Shown: in pieces, positions 35,401 through 47,708 of the stretch
Position numbering within the stretch: position 1 is the stretch's first letter
How the letters are laid out: each line of letters starts with the position of its first letter
Assembly (NCBI RefSeq): GCF_000224145.3
Contig: NC_020166.2
Coordinates: forward strand, 2,969,561 to 3,033,560
DNA length: 64,000 nt
Source: Ciona intestinalis
Taxonomy: Eukaryota; Chordata; Ascidiacea; Phlebobranchia; Cionidae
Reading direction: 5' to 3'
Program-made: the position numbers and the translations under genes
The notes under the pieces: model-generated
The model's input: only the letters and a program-made list of their open reading frames with translations
What the model was told of the DNA's origin: nothing
The model's database searches: none

Positions 35401-37104
35401 GCTTTAAGAAGTTAGACAGAGTACAAACTCAAACACAGTGTTAGCTAATTGCAAATCGGAACTAACGGAGTCTGTCATGTGAATAATGTATGAACGGGGT
35501 GATTATATTTTAAACAAAATTAAATGTCCTAAATTTCTTACTAAATAAATTAACCTATATATACATCCTATATCAAATGTTTTTTACCATTTGAAATGCA
35601 TTTTAACTGGTAATATTAAATAAAATTGCTCTTTTTCCTAGTTAGAGTTATAGAATCATCTATAAAAAGACCATGTTATGCGAATGCCTAAAATGCTATT
35701 TATTGAATTAAATTGTTTCTATAATATACATACATATATATTTTAAACATATTTACTCAAAAATTAAATTAAATATATATATATATATATATATATAATA
35801 TACAGCATTTTAAAGCAAATGGTAAATGCTAATTACTTTCCTTGAATATTACCTAAAATAACATTAAAGTTTAAAGGAATGGAAAAATACTAACCCTAAA
35901 ACATGTACACGCAAATATAAACATAAAACGGCAAATTCTTACAGCTAATTTAGTGCTAAACCATAAATACACATAACCACATTTCATAGTGAAACTAAGT
36001 CACAATTCATAGCCCGTTACTTATTAAAGCTAGATAGGATATGATGTCACACCTAGCTTCCTTTTTAGAGATGAAGCTTTAGTAGGAAAGCAAAAATCAT
36101 TTATTTTCGGTTATGTAACTGTAACTGCAACCAAAACAATCGGACAGCCTTAAAAAAAAGACATTGTAAACTTATGCAATAGGCTATTAACTTTATTTTT
36201 AGAACCTTTATTTTTTGAATGCAAACGCGTCAAAGCTACAGATTGCAACAGCTTTAAGCTAAATGGTCTAAATTAAAACGTTTTTAATTTATACAAAACG
36301 CAACTGTGATAAATTATTTACTATAAATCTAACAACGAACTAAAAATACGATAATTATAAACTTACAAAGCAACACTAATTTGCAAAAAATCTGTCTCAT
36401 CTGTTAAGAAGATATAAAAAAACGGTAATATGAGAAATCCATGCGTTTATGAATGGAATACATAAAGCCTTACAACGAAATCATTTAATACAAACAGAAC
36501 ACTTTGTAGCTTAAAACACCGGGAGTAAACGTACCAAACACTAATCGCTAGATGACGCTAAGCTATGTCCAAATAAAGCAGACATTTGAGGCGGCAGAAC
36601 CAAATACACCACGGGGTAATGTCTAAAGATAGGTCTTCCTATATAAAAACAACGAGAATAACCACGAAAACCACAATTATAATCCCTGTATAACATACAA
36701 TCCAGCAAAGAATGAAATTTTGGCTCAGCATTGTCGCTCTTATAAGCCAACCAACCCAATCAGCTAATAGGGGATTACAAATTCCATACATGATAAAACC
36801 TTGGCGCTTGAACCAAAATTTGCTCAGTGATCACTTAAAGAGCAATTTTATGGAAAGGATCAATTTTAATTCAGGACACTTCAGCAAAAAGGAGATTTAT
36901 GAACGTAAATCCGCTGTCCACGGTGTCTTTTAGGATAAAATTATTGTTGCGTGAAAGCCTTGTATTGGAATTCAATATGTTCAATGGATGCACAATATGT
37001 TTATCCACCGGAAAAGTACAAGGGTCGGTAAATAGAATCGCCATGTGTTTAAAGTATAACATTTTTTAGCAGTAGCAGCTTATGCCCACTTCAACGATAT
37101 TCAT
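35401..37104. other. Arrestin promoter side and intergenic sequence
   Basis: Upstream of the arrestin start. It contains a TA microsatellite (about 35776-35803) and AT-rich DNA. Open frames at 36541-36933 lack splice or similarity support. No gene is called. Confidence 0.5.
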
Positions 37105-37302
37105 TATAGAGTAGGGTGGGGAGAGATGGGACACCTTTTAACTCTGTTTTCTTGTCCCATTTAGTAGTAAACAAAGAACATTAAAGGAAATATAAAACTA
37201 TATCACCACGACTTTCAAGGACCGTTGTTAATTAATTAAAACACGATCAGGATTTTTGGATAATATGTGCTAAAAGTGTCCCATCTTTTCCCACCCCATT
37301 AT
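37105..37302. mobile_element. MITE family A copy
   Basis: Near-complete; it is followed by a second copy at 37393-37588 and a partial left end at 37600-37665. Confidence 0.8.
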
Positions 37303-37392
37303 AATCTTTCAACAAGATTTGTGACCTTAGGTTTTTGCATGACTTATTTTTTACTACGCTCCGACCAACACTCTTTAATATACTGTAGATAG

Positions 37393-37588
37393 TATAGTTG
37401 GGTGGGAAAGATGGGACACTTTTTCATTTTATTTTCTCGTCACATTTGGTAGTAAACAAAGAACATTCAAAGAATTATAAAATCTTGTCTTCACGACTCC
37501 CATAGACCGTTGTTAATGGTTTAAAACACAAACGAGATAACTGGATATAATGTGTTAAAGGTGTCCCATCTTCTCCCACAGTACTATG
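37393..37588. mobile_element. MITE family A copy
   Basis: Left end tatagttgggtgggaaagat, right end gtgtcccatcttctcccaca. It lies near the TAF3 3' end. Confidence 0.8.
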
Positions 37589-38036
37589 TATAATGTAAAT
37601 AGTAGGGTGGGAAAAGATGGGACATATTTAGCACTTTATATGCGCAAAATATCTCTACCATTATAAATGTGTGTTTTAGGGCAAGTAATTTATTAAAACT
37701 ATTCACCCATAAAGTTAAAATTATGTAATAACTCGTAAGTGGGCACGGTGTACGAAACAGATCCTCTGCCATATCATAACTGTTACCAAGCGTTGATAAA
37801 AGTTACATTTCTAAATCCAACTAGATATGAAATAATAATAAGACTGATTGGTGAACTGTTTATTCCAAAAAACAGCAGATTAATAAAACACATAATATAC
37901 TGATAACGTTTGAAAAACGAAACTATATCTGGCAGCATTAACCATATAGAATGGTCAGGCATATGACAGTGTGTGAAACAAACTGCTCCGAACTGATTTA
38001 TATCATTATATTTAACATAGAAAACACGATTTTGAT

Positions 38037-41000
38037 TTATCTATGTTTTGTTTTAATCTTTTTCTTTCCCTTCTGCTTTTGAGCTTTTCTGCAGTTCGGA
38101 CAAAACCATTCTTCATTTTCAGGCGGTTCTTGTATGATGCCAACGCACGGCCTGTAAAGTTATAAAAAATGATAGACATAAAGTGTATGAAACAGAATAC
38201 CCATGTGATAACAACAGTCATTGCCCCACAACGCAAGGAAAATAAGTTTTCATTCAATTATACATTATAGGTGATGCTAATACTTGCAACTCGACAAAGG
38301 GCATAAGATTTTGGAATAAACAATGTGTGCCTTGTGTATGTATGATAAAAAAACCCTAGTTACAGCTGATTAGAAAGCATGAGATATACATGAAAAAATA
38401 GGTGTTATAATTGAACAAAGGACATAAATATATGAATAGTTCTGTGTGTCTACTATATTGTAGACATACATATTAGTATTAAGGTGAATAAAACAGGTTA
38501 TAATTTTTATAGGAAGGCATATAGCGAACATGGCAAAATGGTTAGCGGGCCTGCCTCTAGCCTTGAGGTAATGGGTTAAGGCTCGTCGTTGCTACAATTG
38601 TGTGCTTATGTGTCCTTGGGCAAGACACATAAGGACGATTGCTCCAACACTTAAATAAAAAAAGGTCACTTATGGTTTAAATAAAATTTTCTCTTAAAAA
38701 GAACCACCAAGTTACATACATGGTAATAGTTACTAAGTTACATACGTGGTAACTTGTAACCGAGCATAAAGTGTATGAAACATAACACCCGTGGTATAAC
38801 GACTGTCATTGCTCCGACACACAAAAATAAATAAGCGGAATTCATTCATCTGAATAAGTGCATTATACTTGAATGAATGCATGTGAATAAAGGAATGAAT
38901 GCAACTTACTTTATCCTCGCGTGGCCAAAAAACGGCAGCAATTATAACACAGGTGTCCATACACCTCATGCCAGCTTACGAGTTACCATGTATGTCACTT
39001 TGTAAGTAATTATATTTTGCTTATTTTTTGATAATTTGGACAAATCATTGGTGACCATTGGGTTGGAGCAATTGCCCTTAAGTGCCTTGCACAAGAAAAT
39101 ATTTGCCCACAATGGTAGCAGCGTCGAGCCTTGAAGTTGAACCCATTACCCATGAGCTATAGGCAGGCACGCTCACGACCTGCCACTGCCCCGGAAGTAA
39201 AGTTCATTCATCTAGAGAAGTACATGATACTTAGTACTTACCAATGATACCAATCATCACATTTATCACAGCCTATCATAGGACTACCGTCATCAGGTTT
39301 ATTGCAACCAGGGCAAATCCAAACCCTGTTTCCATCGTCATCAAGTACAACACCAACTGCATGACCAACACTGATGGTTTGAGTGATCACTGAAACACAA
39401 GTTCATATTACAGCAGTTTTTCTAGAACCATTTTTTATATTAAAGCAGTGATTCCAAATTATTTTTATATTACAACGGTGATTCCAAACCATTGTTTTAC
39501 ATTTCAGCAGTGATTTTAAACCATTTTCATATCACAGCAGTGATTCCAAACAATTTTTTTATCTTTTTTCCAGAGAAGAAATTGGCCGCATAAACCAATT
39601 TTCAATTTTCAAATCACAATAAAAGAAACAATATTTTAGTTTTTACTAAAAATTATTTCTTACGTTTTCTTTCCACTGGTTTTTGCTCTTTTTTAACTTC
39701 CGGAGCTTTTTTCTTTGGCGGTGGAGGGTACAGATCTTCATCATCCAAGTCATCATTAAAGTCACTTTCGTCTTCATCTAAGGATGGTGTCCTCTTATGT
39801 TTAGATGGCTTCACTATACTCCTGTAAGGGTATTGGATTTAAGGTTTGTCAAGCGCCGTGGCAAAGTGGTTAGCATGCCTGCCTCTAACCCCGAGGTAAA
39901 GGGTTCAAGGCTCGTGTCTGCCACCATTGCGGGAGTATGTGTCTTTGGGCAAGACAATTAACAGCAATTGCTCTAACCTGGTGGTCACTAATAGGTTGTC
40001 CAATTTATCAGCCATACATACAAAAAATGAATAAAAAACAAAAAAATAATTATCCCCAATGTAACATAATTGGTTACTGTTGCCCCGCCAAGCCAGGAAA
40101 ATATAACATAAAAGCAGAAATTTAAAGTTTCCAATAACATACAGGTTCTATTTGAATGACAGTCTAATGACGCCATTTATATATATATGTTTTTTATTCA
40201 GTATTATTATTAATATATACTTTGCTGGACTGGATTTTTGTCTGTTACGTATATCATAGCACTACTAGATTCTAATGGCACAGATTTTTACCAGAGCTAA
40301 TTTCTAACCAGAACTATTTCTCATATTACATTGTGCCTAGTAGCAACAGAAAGCAAAAATAATGACATTTTAAACCTGACAATTTAAAGATAAAGATTTA
40401 AGCGCAATTTGAAGCTAACAGTTCAAAGCCCACAATAAAGCTAACAAGAGTATTATGGTTATTAGCTAAGGTTAGATATTATGATCTTAACTTTCAGAGC
40501 AACAAAAAGCCCTGAAATCGTATTTTCCGCTACTGACTAAACTATTCGGTCACAGTAACTACTGGTTACCGCGTTTTTAAAATCGGCGGTCTAAAATTTA
40601 GGTGTTTTTCACGTTTGGTTGGCCGAATAAATTTCTGTGCATTACTTATTACAGAAGCTATTCGGTCAAAATTTATCAATTTTAGTTGGGACACTAAAAA
40701 GCAAAAACGAATTTAGGCGGCGACTAGTTCAGTCGGTAAACGAGAATGCCATTCGGTAAACGAGAATGCCCCAGATGCCACGGAACAATAGTTGTCGCTT
40801 CCCCTAAAAGTTTACAAGTTCGGGGCTTGATGATGATATAATTATTGTGAGTGTATGTGTACAGTCACATACCCGTATTAAAGTAATAGGCCTTAAAATC
40901 CTTTTTTTTGTTTATTCTTTATGGGTGAGGTCCTTGTCAATGAAATGGGACTTTGGCCAGATTTGGCCCATTAACCATACACCCAGGAAGTCCATTTAAG

Positions 41001-44000
41001 TCCTTCGTGCGACCGGTGCCGCAACACCGCATCGCAGTCAGACGCTGATAATTGGCACAATTTTTTTATCCTTGTGTGTTTAGTTAGAACACTTTTCAAC
41101 TTTGTGTATGATTTTGCTTGATATGGCTTACAATTCAGACAACCCATTAGTGACCGCTGGGTTGCAGCAATGTCCGTTAAGTGTCTTGCCCAAGGACACA
41201 AACGCTGATCAGTATTGACCACTAAGCCATGGCGCTGGACCCTTAAAATCCTTTCTCAATTAAATAAAAGTAGTAGACGATTTGGCTCTGAGAATGCAGC
41301 TAAATTATGCTGGCTGTGTATGGGCACATAGATTAGCAACCATGAATATGGTGAACTGTCCAAACAATATGTGTAGGCAGACAAAGGCTACATATCAATC
41401 AAGAATATTGTGAACTGAACTTACACTTTCTTGTCACTGGTTGTCATTTTAAACGTTAACTTGGGTATTGGGGTGACTTCTTCCTTTGTCTGAAAAGCAA
41501 AACAGGAAAAATCTTAAAATAAGTATTTTAGTCATGACACAGTGGCTAAAAGATCCCACTCTTAAAAAACTGAGGCTTTGAGATTAGTAGCTTAGCTGCT
41601 ACCACAGTGGGTGAGTGTGTTCTTGGGCAAGAGTAAGATTACTTTGGCCAAGTGGTCACCGATGGGTTCTCTGATTGTGTCAGACACATAATACAAAAAA
41701 AACACCCAAAAAATAATCACCACAAAATTTGACATTACATATATGGTAAAGAGATGAAAAAAACAGAACACAGGTGTTATATTGATTGTTGTTGCCCCGT
41801 CACACAAAGATAAAATAGGGTTATTTTTTCGTTCATTTATATTCCTGCAAATGTACTGCCACAGTAGGAAAAATAAATGAAATTGCAATCTCATCTCACA
41901 TGTTTCATTAGTTTTATTTCTTTTTCCTTTTTCTTCTTTTTCTCTTTTTTCTCCTTCTTTTTATCCTTGTTAATAATGAGAGGGGCAGGTATTTCAGCAG
42001 AAAGCTTGGGCAGTGGAAGTCTCTCACGTTGAAAGGAACATGAAACTACCTCTCTCTCTTTCACAACAGGCTGCATATCATAAGCATAACGTTATGGGTG
42101 GCTAGGATAATATTAAGTTTTTGGTTTTTAGTTTCTGATATATTTTTAGGTGGTGACCTACCCAATAATATGCATTTATGTTCTAGCAGTCAATGAAAAG
42201 AATGTTTAAACTTGATTTTTAAAGCGTACAGTATTATTTTGTGTTATTTATGTGTATTCCTAATAATAAATACACTTATTAATCAAAATTAACAATGATT
42301 TTAAACTGTTCCCTGTGTTTTTTCGAGTTTGTAAAATGACACCTGTTGTGCGAATTGCTAAATAACTCCTCGTGGGTATTATTATTTTTTTGAATTGTTG
42401 TTAATTAATAAAGGAATAATAGTACTGATTCGTGGTATTAACCAAAACCGCCATCTATTTTGATTTTGGAAATGTTTGGCAGTATGTGCTTAAGTGTCCC
42501 ATCTTTCCCCATTGTACTATATGTTTAACAAGCCTGGTTTCAATATAAGCCAAGAAAATGTCCCACCTTTACTTTAGGTGCAATAAACTTTGATTTTTTG
42601 AGCACAAGTTTTTCAACTGACTTTGACTTCAAATCGAGTTTGTGTTGTTCGTGTGATGTTGAACGTTTCTCTGGAAAATAAAGAAAAACAAAAATAATTA
42701 TCTTTTTCTGGAAGATAAGCATATGAAAAATGAATGATAATATTTACTTACAGTTATTTATGACTAACACATTATACATATTACTCACTTTCTTTATCCT
42801 TATGCTTTGATTTCTTGAGAGATTTAACTTTGTTGTAATCTTTGTCTTTACGGTCTTTCTTAGATTTCTTATGATCTGAGATTAAATATGTAAACAATCC
42901 GGTAAAAAATAAACAAATTTTTTTACAATTTCAAAAAAAGTATAGGCTTCATTGGGCAGAGTTTCCTAATAAGTAATAATACCCTATTGGCTTAGTGTTA
43001 TTATATCAATAATATGTTGAAAATAAAACATTTTATTTTACAATTTTCTTTAAATATTAGTTTTAATAATGAATGAATGTAACTTTTTTCAATCTCGCGT
43101 GGGAAGGTAACAAAAGACGTTATAACACGGGTGTTTTGTTTCATACACCTTGTGCCAGCTTACAAGTTACCATGTATGTTACTTTGTGAGTTATTATTTT
43201 TTGGGGATTTTTTTATTTTTTGTTTTTAAGTATGACTGATAATTTGAACAACCAATTAGTGACCACTAGGTTGGAGCAACTGCCGTTAAATGACTTGCAC
43301 AAGTACACATACGCCCCCCATTGCAGCAGCGATGAGCCTTGAACTTGTTACTGCTAGGTTAGTCAGGTGCGCTAACTATTATGCCACAACGCCAGACTTC
43401 ACACTTACGTGGAGGGCTGTAGCTAGTGTGAGAACTTTGTATTTCACGTGAATGTTTCCTATGAGGGGAATCATAAATATCATGAGGTTCATCGTGAAAA
43501 TCATGTGACACCACTGAGCTGTGAGAAGACACACTGTGCTTTCGTTCACTTGGAAAACAATTAAAAAGTGTCGTAACTAAAAGATATCGAAATAATACAT
43601 ACCTAAAATGTTTTACACACAATATGTAAAAAATACAAAATAATGATATATATGCTGTAAAATTAAAGCAAAAACACTATAAGTAGAAAAAAGAAGCAAG
43701 TAACATTACCGTGTCAGAATTTGATAAATTTAAAAGATTTGCACATGAAAAATTACAATTCCAATGCAAATATTTGTAAAAATGACAATGGCAATTTTTA
43801 ATAGCATGTACTTTCATAATAGTATCAGTATTGACTCGTATTGAGCATTAAACCGAGTTTACGGTTACAATGTAGGGCCTAACCATTGAGCCATGGTTCA
43901 AACTGAAATATATTTTACCTTTGTGGTTCTGGTGTGTGGACAAGCAATGATGGAACTTTATCTCTGTATGTAGCTGTTGGGGTTAAATAACATTGTTAAA

Positions 44001-47000
44001 TAACTATTTTAACAACCAGAACTGAAAGTAGAAAAAAGACTAATTTTACAATTTACATAGCGTCACATTTGCTTAATAAATTTTAAGTGCAGTTGGTTTT
44101 GACATGTTTTAAACAAAATCTCCCAGTTCGAATTTTGCTGCTGCTTTTTATAAGAAATATAACTCAAAGAGCCTTAAACCCCCTTGCTCTGGGTTAGAGC
44201 AGGTCCGCTAACCAACTGTGCTAGCTAGGCCCGGAAATTGACATTTATTGTACCCAAAGACACAATCAGAATACAAAATTTTTACATTTGTTACTTATTG
44301 TACAGAAACGTACATTCAGAATAAAAAATCTCACATTTGACCCTCATTGAACCCAAAAACACATTCAGAATTTCAGAATATAAAAATCTTACAAATGGAC
44401 ACTTATTGTACCCAAACACATTCAGAATAAAAAAAACTCACAAATTGACACTTATTTAACCCAAACACATTCAGAAATTAATATAAAAAATCTCACAAAT
44501 TGACACTCATTGTAGCCAAAAACACATTCAGAATACAACATTTTCACATTTGACACATCATGTACACTGTACAGTAACGCACATTCAGTATATAAAAAAT
44601 ATCACAAATTGATACATATTGCACCCGAAAACACATTTCAAATAAAAAAAACTTACATTTATTTCCAGGGTTAAAGTCAATATCTTGGTCTATTATCATG
44701 GAGGTATTAGATGGGGCAGGTGAGGGGGTCAGGGGGGGACGAACGGGAGATTCTTCATCATGATGGTGGTGGAAACCTCGCTGTTCCAACTGCAACAACT
44801 CCTCTGTTTTATGTGAAACTTCCACATCGAAATCCTCACCAGAACTGCTCGAGTCCTATGTATGTATATGTGTAATATTACAGGTTCCAGAGTTTTAGGC
44901 AGATAGACCTAATTTTATTTTTTATTTCTTTTAAAAGTTTAACTTATTTAAAATAAATAACTTGTTTGTCTGCTAGGTGTAGCAATCCTCCTTATTTCTT
45001 CCAACTAAACGTAATTATGTTTTTAACTACAAGCGTGTTTTTTTAACAACTGTTGTTTTGTCGCTATATCCTATTTTTTCGTTTAAAATATTTCTAAATC
45101 TTCGCTACTGTAATCAAAGAGACAAATAAAAGTTATAATATTATATTAATTTCGGACATAGTTGTAAAATTATGGCTTTCAGGCAGTGGCAGACTAACTT
45201 AACTTTATTGGAGGGGGGGGGTCTGTTTTTCTAACGAAAGATTTAGAAAGCGTTTTATCCTGTGGGCAGGAGACATATTTGTGAGTCATATTTTTGACTG
45301 GAGAATTGCATCACTGCAGTGATACAACCATAAAAAATAGTGAGATTTCGATTTTTACCGCTTCCAATACAATATTATAATAAATACCCAAATGCCAAAC
45401 TGGGTCACAAAAGTTACCTTCACTAGATGCGAAAACTTCATAAGTTCTGCTTCTTCCACTTCTTTTGATGCTCGATGTACAACAGCATCAATTGCATCAT
45501 CCATGGATTTTGGAGAAGCAAATAAAGCCTATGGAAAAAATTATAATATACTGCTGTATTTTTTATTGTTTATGGGTGAGGTCCCTGTCAAGACCTTGGA
45601 TTTGGGCCAGATTTGGCCCATTACCTCGATCTGGTGCTGTCATACATTTATTAGGCTTGTTTTCTACAATATTTGTTTTGGAATTAATTCATGTAGCGGC
45701 GTTTTAATGTTATAAGAAATATATATTAAGAATTAAAATTTAACTTAACATTTAGGTGATACAAAGTAACATGATTTGGGTTTTCATGATTTTTTCATGT
45801 GATAGAGCTTTCTCTTTTGATATTTTCACATAATTTGAATTTTGAAAAAATAGGGTCCCTCTAATTAGTGCATGTCCACTATGTCCACTATGTCCGCTAT
45901 GTCCGCTATGTCCGCTATGTCCGCTATGTTCGCTATGTCCGCTATGTCCGCCATGTCCGCTATGTCAGCTAACAGCTATGTCAGCTATGTCTGCTATGTT
46001 CGCTATGTCCGCTATGTCCGCTATGTCCACTGTGTCCGCTGTGTCCACTATGTCCGCTATGTCCGCTATGTCCACTGTGTCCGCTATGTCCACAATATTC
46101 ACAACATAGTGGACATAGCGGACATGTACTAATTAAAGGGTTTGGAAAAAAGTCCTATTCTTGTCTAAAAGCGGTCCAAAGTTTAGGCAGTTGGTATTAA
46201 GAATAAAAATTAAACTATAGATTTAGGTAAAACAAGATCAAGGGTGGATTTTTTTACGGGAATAGAGTTGTTGTCTTTTATGATATAGTAGGGTGGGGGA
46301 AATATGACCTTTTCAGTTTATTTTCTCGTCCCATTTGGTAGTAAACAAAAAACACTCTAAGAATTATAAAAACCCCTAATGACTCCTATAGACCGTTGTT
46401 AATTGTTTAAAACACAACCAGAAAATTGGGATATTATTTTCTAAAGGCCGTCTTCCCCCACCCACTATATCTTCACCTACAAACTTAGCCCATATATATA
46501 TATTAAAATCTTCATATTTTCTTACTGAATTATTTGAACTCGGAGCTTCTATCGGTGTCTTAGTCAACTCAGCAGCTCGTAGCAGGTTATAGTGGGGGCT
46601 CATGGGTGACTTTTCTGTAAAAAACACGATAATTTAAATAAAAGCACCAAAATTTTTTCACAAGATAACAAATTGTCATAAAAAATTGCACCGAAAAATA
46701 CATAGAAATACGCAGTTGAAGTCTTTATAGAAATACGCAGTTATAAAAATTTTACCTTCATTACCAATTTAACTCTGGTGCTCTAAAAAAATAAAATAAA
46801 TAGAAAAAAGCAGCTAAAATCCACACTGTTTAACCTTCACATGGTATATACTGATATACCTATAACAGTACAGACAGGCTTTAAAATACACATCATTTCA
46901 AGAAAATCTGCCATACAATTAAGCAAAAATGCATTTATTTTTAGGTCAACAATAACCACATAACTAAAATACATTATTTTATATTCAAATATTTTTGTGC

Positions 47001-47643
47001 CAGAGTATCAGTGTCCTAAACAATATTAATATAGTATGTAGTGGCGCAGCCAGGGGGGGTTAGGGGGTCGCCAACCCCCCCTTTTTAAACCCCCCCTAAA
47101 AAATTGTTAAAAAAATTTATTTTTTTTTTGAAAATGTATGTTAGTAATAGCACTAGAACTGAGGGTTTTTTGCATACCTAGTTTGACCTTGGATGGCGGT
47201 GTAGGTTCTTCTTTAACAACCAGGGGGTCGTGTAAAAGTTTATCCACCTCAGCTATCCTTGATGTAATAGAAGTTTTTTTTGGCTTTGAAGTTTTTTCCG
47301 AAAAATCGCCCCGAAATTTATCCTTTGGCGTGCTCTTTTTAAACGAGTCTGAACTTTTGGAAGAAAGCAGTTTTGGGTTTGAAAATAGAGGCGAGTCCCA
47401 GGGAGACACCTTTGGAGCAGGAGTTTCATGTTTTATTGGCTTTCCACTGTCTCTGTTCGGAAACACAGGTGTACTGGTGGACTTGATGAAACTTTTTGAT
47501 GATTTTGGAGTCTGGTGCTCCATCCTTGCTGCGTGCTGTTTAACCCAAAGGGGTTCGTCATTTTTACTTAATGACTGCTTGGTGTTGTGTGGCTTGGGCC
47601 GGATGTTTTCTGTTGTAATATAAGACTTACATTATAAAACATG

Positions 47644-47708
<65 letters not shown>

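Noticed and set aside
36541-37062. Overlapping open frames on both strands upstream of arrestin
   Set aside because: Mutually overlapping, no family similarity, no splice continuation that extends them.
39850-39930. Functional tRNA gene
   Set aside because: A- and B-box-like parts are present, but the cloverleaf is incomplete and the sequence continues into the SINE body; it is the tRNA-derived head of a repeat.
45872-46132. Met-Ser-Ala repeat protein
   Set aside because: Open only because the 9-bp unit is a multiple of three; it lies in a TAF3 intron on the opposite strand.
47138-47623. 161-codon plus-strand frame
   Set aside because: Antisense shadow of the long TAF3 exon 5 (47178-47609, minus).
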